A DNA stretch of 23,855 nucleotides from Sulfurimonas sp. (GTDB lineage Bacteria; Campylobacterota; Campylobacteria; Campylobacterales; Sulfurimonadaceae), in assembly GCA_027044845.1 (NCBI GenBank), contig JALUBM010000172.1:1-23855 (forward strand), read 5' to 3'. Every line of letters starts with the position of its first letter. The first letter of the stretch is position 1. The notes beneath the pieces are model-generated. The model was not told where the DNA came from and ran no database searches. It saw nothing but the letters and a program-made list of their open reading frames with translations. The position numbers and the translations under genes are program-made. Of this stretch, positions 22,702 to 23,855 are shown one piece after another.

Positions 22702-23855
22702 ATGAAAAAAATAGCATTAGCACTTTTAATGATAGGACAAATTATAATGGCAGCACAAATAGAGAGTATTGAAATTAAAGGAATTGACGTTCCGCTTATA
22801 TTTGAACATGACAGCAGACTTCCTCTTGTCAATACGCAAATAGTTTTTACAAACAGCGGTAGTATTACAGATGTTAAAAAAGCAGGTTTGGCAAAATTTA
22901 GTGCAAAACTTTTAAATGAGGGTACCAAAAAATTGGCTTCAAACGGCTTTGCCGATGAGCTTGAATCGCGTGCTATACATATTTCAGCAAGTACGGGAAC
23001 AGAGACTTTTGTACTTGAGGTAAGTTCTCTTAAAGATGAATTTACAAATGCAGGTAGATTTTTGAGTCAACTCTTAGAAGATCCAAATTATAGTGATACA
23101 GCTCTTCATAAAGTGCAAACTATGACAATAGGCGGATTGAGTGCGAAAGAGAATGATTTTGATTATGTGGCGTCAAATGAGCTAAAAAAACTTCTTTTTC
23201 CAAATACACCTTTGGCACAGCCTTCGTCAGGTACAGTAAAAAGTGTACAAAGTATTACACTTGATGATGTTAAGGGATTTATCAAAGAACATCTAGTTAT
23301 TTCTCGTGCTATTGTTGTTGTGGGTGGGGATGTTAACATAAAAGAAGTCAAAAAAAATATAAGCAAAATCTTAGCTGAACTGCCAACAGGAAAAAGTGAG
23401 CCATTGGCACATTTTCAGGCGAGTGACAAACCAAAAGAGAGTATTCTTAAACGTAAGACGAAACAGGCATATATCTACTTCGGTTCACCATACAATATGG
23501 CTGTTAATGATAAAAATTATTATAAAGCGAGAGTAGCTACTTTTATACTTGGAACAGGCGGTTTTGGAAGTCGTTTAATGGAAGAGATACGTGTTAAAAA
23601 AGGGCTTGCATATTCAGCGTATGCCCGTGTACATGTAAGTAAATCAAGCTCTTATTTGACTGGCTATTTACAAACAAAGATTGAGACTATGGATGAAGCG
23701 AAAAAAACAGTTATTCAAGTTATTTCAAAATTTGTAAAAGAGGGTGTTACAGAAGATGAACTCGAACAAACAAAGAAATTTTTACTCGGAAGCGAACCGC
23801 TAAGAGTAGAAACGATGAGCCAAAGACTCCAACGTACTTTTATGGACTACTATAA
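22702..23855 (+). CDS. M16-family peptidase-like protein lacking the zinc motif, cut by window edge
   Basis: 384 codons are visible, with no stop before the edge. A signal peptide (MKKIALALLMIGQIIMAA) precedes an M16 fold. The segment aligned to the zinc site reads GLAKFSAKLLNEGT where active members have GLAHFLEH; HxxEH is replaced by KxxAK, so it should not bind zinc or cleave peptides. The second-half signature GFGSRLMEEIRVKKGLAYSAYA is intact. This fits the inactive subunit of a two-chain periplasmic M16B enzyme, whose active partner may lie past the right edge. ATG follows the mqnC stop directly. Confidence 0.87.
   Translation, partial: MKKIALALLMIGQIIMAAQIESIEIKGIDVPLIFEHDSRLPLVNTQIVFTNSGSITDVKKAGLAKFSAKLLNEGTKKLASNGFADELESRAIHISASTGTETFVLEVSSLKDEFTNAGRFLSQLLEDPNYSDTALHKVQTMTIGGLSAKENDFDYVASNELKKLLFPNTPLAQPSSGTVKSVQSITLDDVKGFIKEHLVISRAIVVVGGDVNIKEVKKNISKILAELPTGKSEPLAHFQASDKPKESILKRKTKQAYIYFGSPYNMAVNDKNYYKARVATFILGTGGFGSRLMEEIRVKKGLAYSAYARVHVSKSSSYLTGYLQTKIETMDEAKKTVIQVISKFVKEGVTEDELEQTKKFLLGSEPLRVETMSQRLQRTFMDYY

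Noticed and set aside
1..23855. CRISPR arrays, tRNA or rRNA genes, insertion sequences, prophage
   Set aside because: I saw no regularly spaced direct repeats, no tRNA cloverleaf or rRNA-like sequence, and no transposase, integrase or phage genes in either strand.

Overview
The window comes from an AT-rich member of the Campylobacterota (Epsilonproteobacteria), most like Sulfurimonas and its relatives. The support is the order flgB-flgC-fliE-ftsI (also known from Helicobacter), a Csd3-type M23 peptidase, a PgbA-type protein, futalosine-pathway menaquinone synthesis (mqnC) and a kdsA-ribH-nusB block. I made no database comparison, so the genus is an inference.

Layout. 1-866 (-): a PgbA-like secreted protein whose 3' end runs through a 21-base homopolymer into what looks like the tail of an unrelated FlaA1/PglF-type sugar-nucleotide dehydratase gene; this is probably a misassembly. 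992-2750 (+): csd3-like peptidase and a Nudix hydrolase. 2769-5605 (-): priA and two type IV pilin-like genes, with a REP-like hairpin between the pilins. 5709-8798 (+): a sigma-54-type promoter, then flgB, flgC, fliE and ftsI. 8775-9596 (-): panC. 9659-10756 (+): prfB. 10767-16353 (-): a four-gene tripartite efflux operon (tetR, tolC-like, adaptor, RND pump) with a TetR-type operator at its head. 16448-17335 (+): an EamA-family transporter. 17336-17549: a gene-poor stretch of dense RNA structure. 17550-23855 (+): a tightly packed operon kdsA, ribH, nusB, a 12-heme cytochrome c, mqnC and an M16-like protein cut by the window edge.

The most interesting part is 17354-17524. It holds a 24-codon ORF for a small cationic, hydrophobic peptide. 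Its ribosome-binding site and start codon lie inside a hairpin, and three more stems surround it. A promoter-like -10 box faces it from each side. On the opposite strand there is a good intrinsic terminator, so a roughly 105-nt antisense RNA would cover the whole ORF. This architecture, and the peptide itself, resemble the AapA/IsoA type I toxin-antitoxin systems of Helicobacter pylori. I propose it as an unannotated AapA/IsoA-like locus in a Sulfurimonas-type genome. The antisense promoter shares a palindromic -10 element with the putative promoter of the kdsA operon.

How the genes fit together: envelope growth and shape (csd3, ftsI, kdsA), flagellar rod assembly (flgB, flgC, fliE), drug or solvent export (the RND operon), cofactor synthesis (panC, ribH, mqnC) and respiration (the cytochrome and menaquinone). 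Coding density is very high; only the 17.4 kb stretch, the pilin spacers and a few divergent promoter gaps are non-coding.
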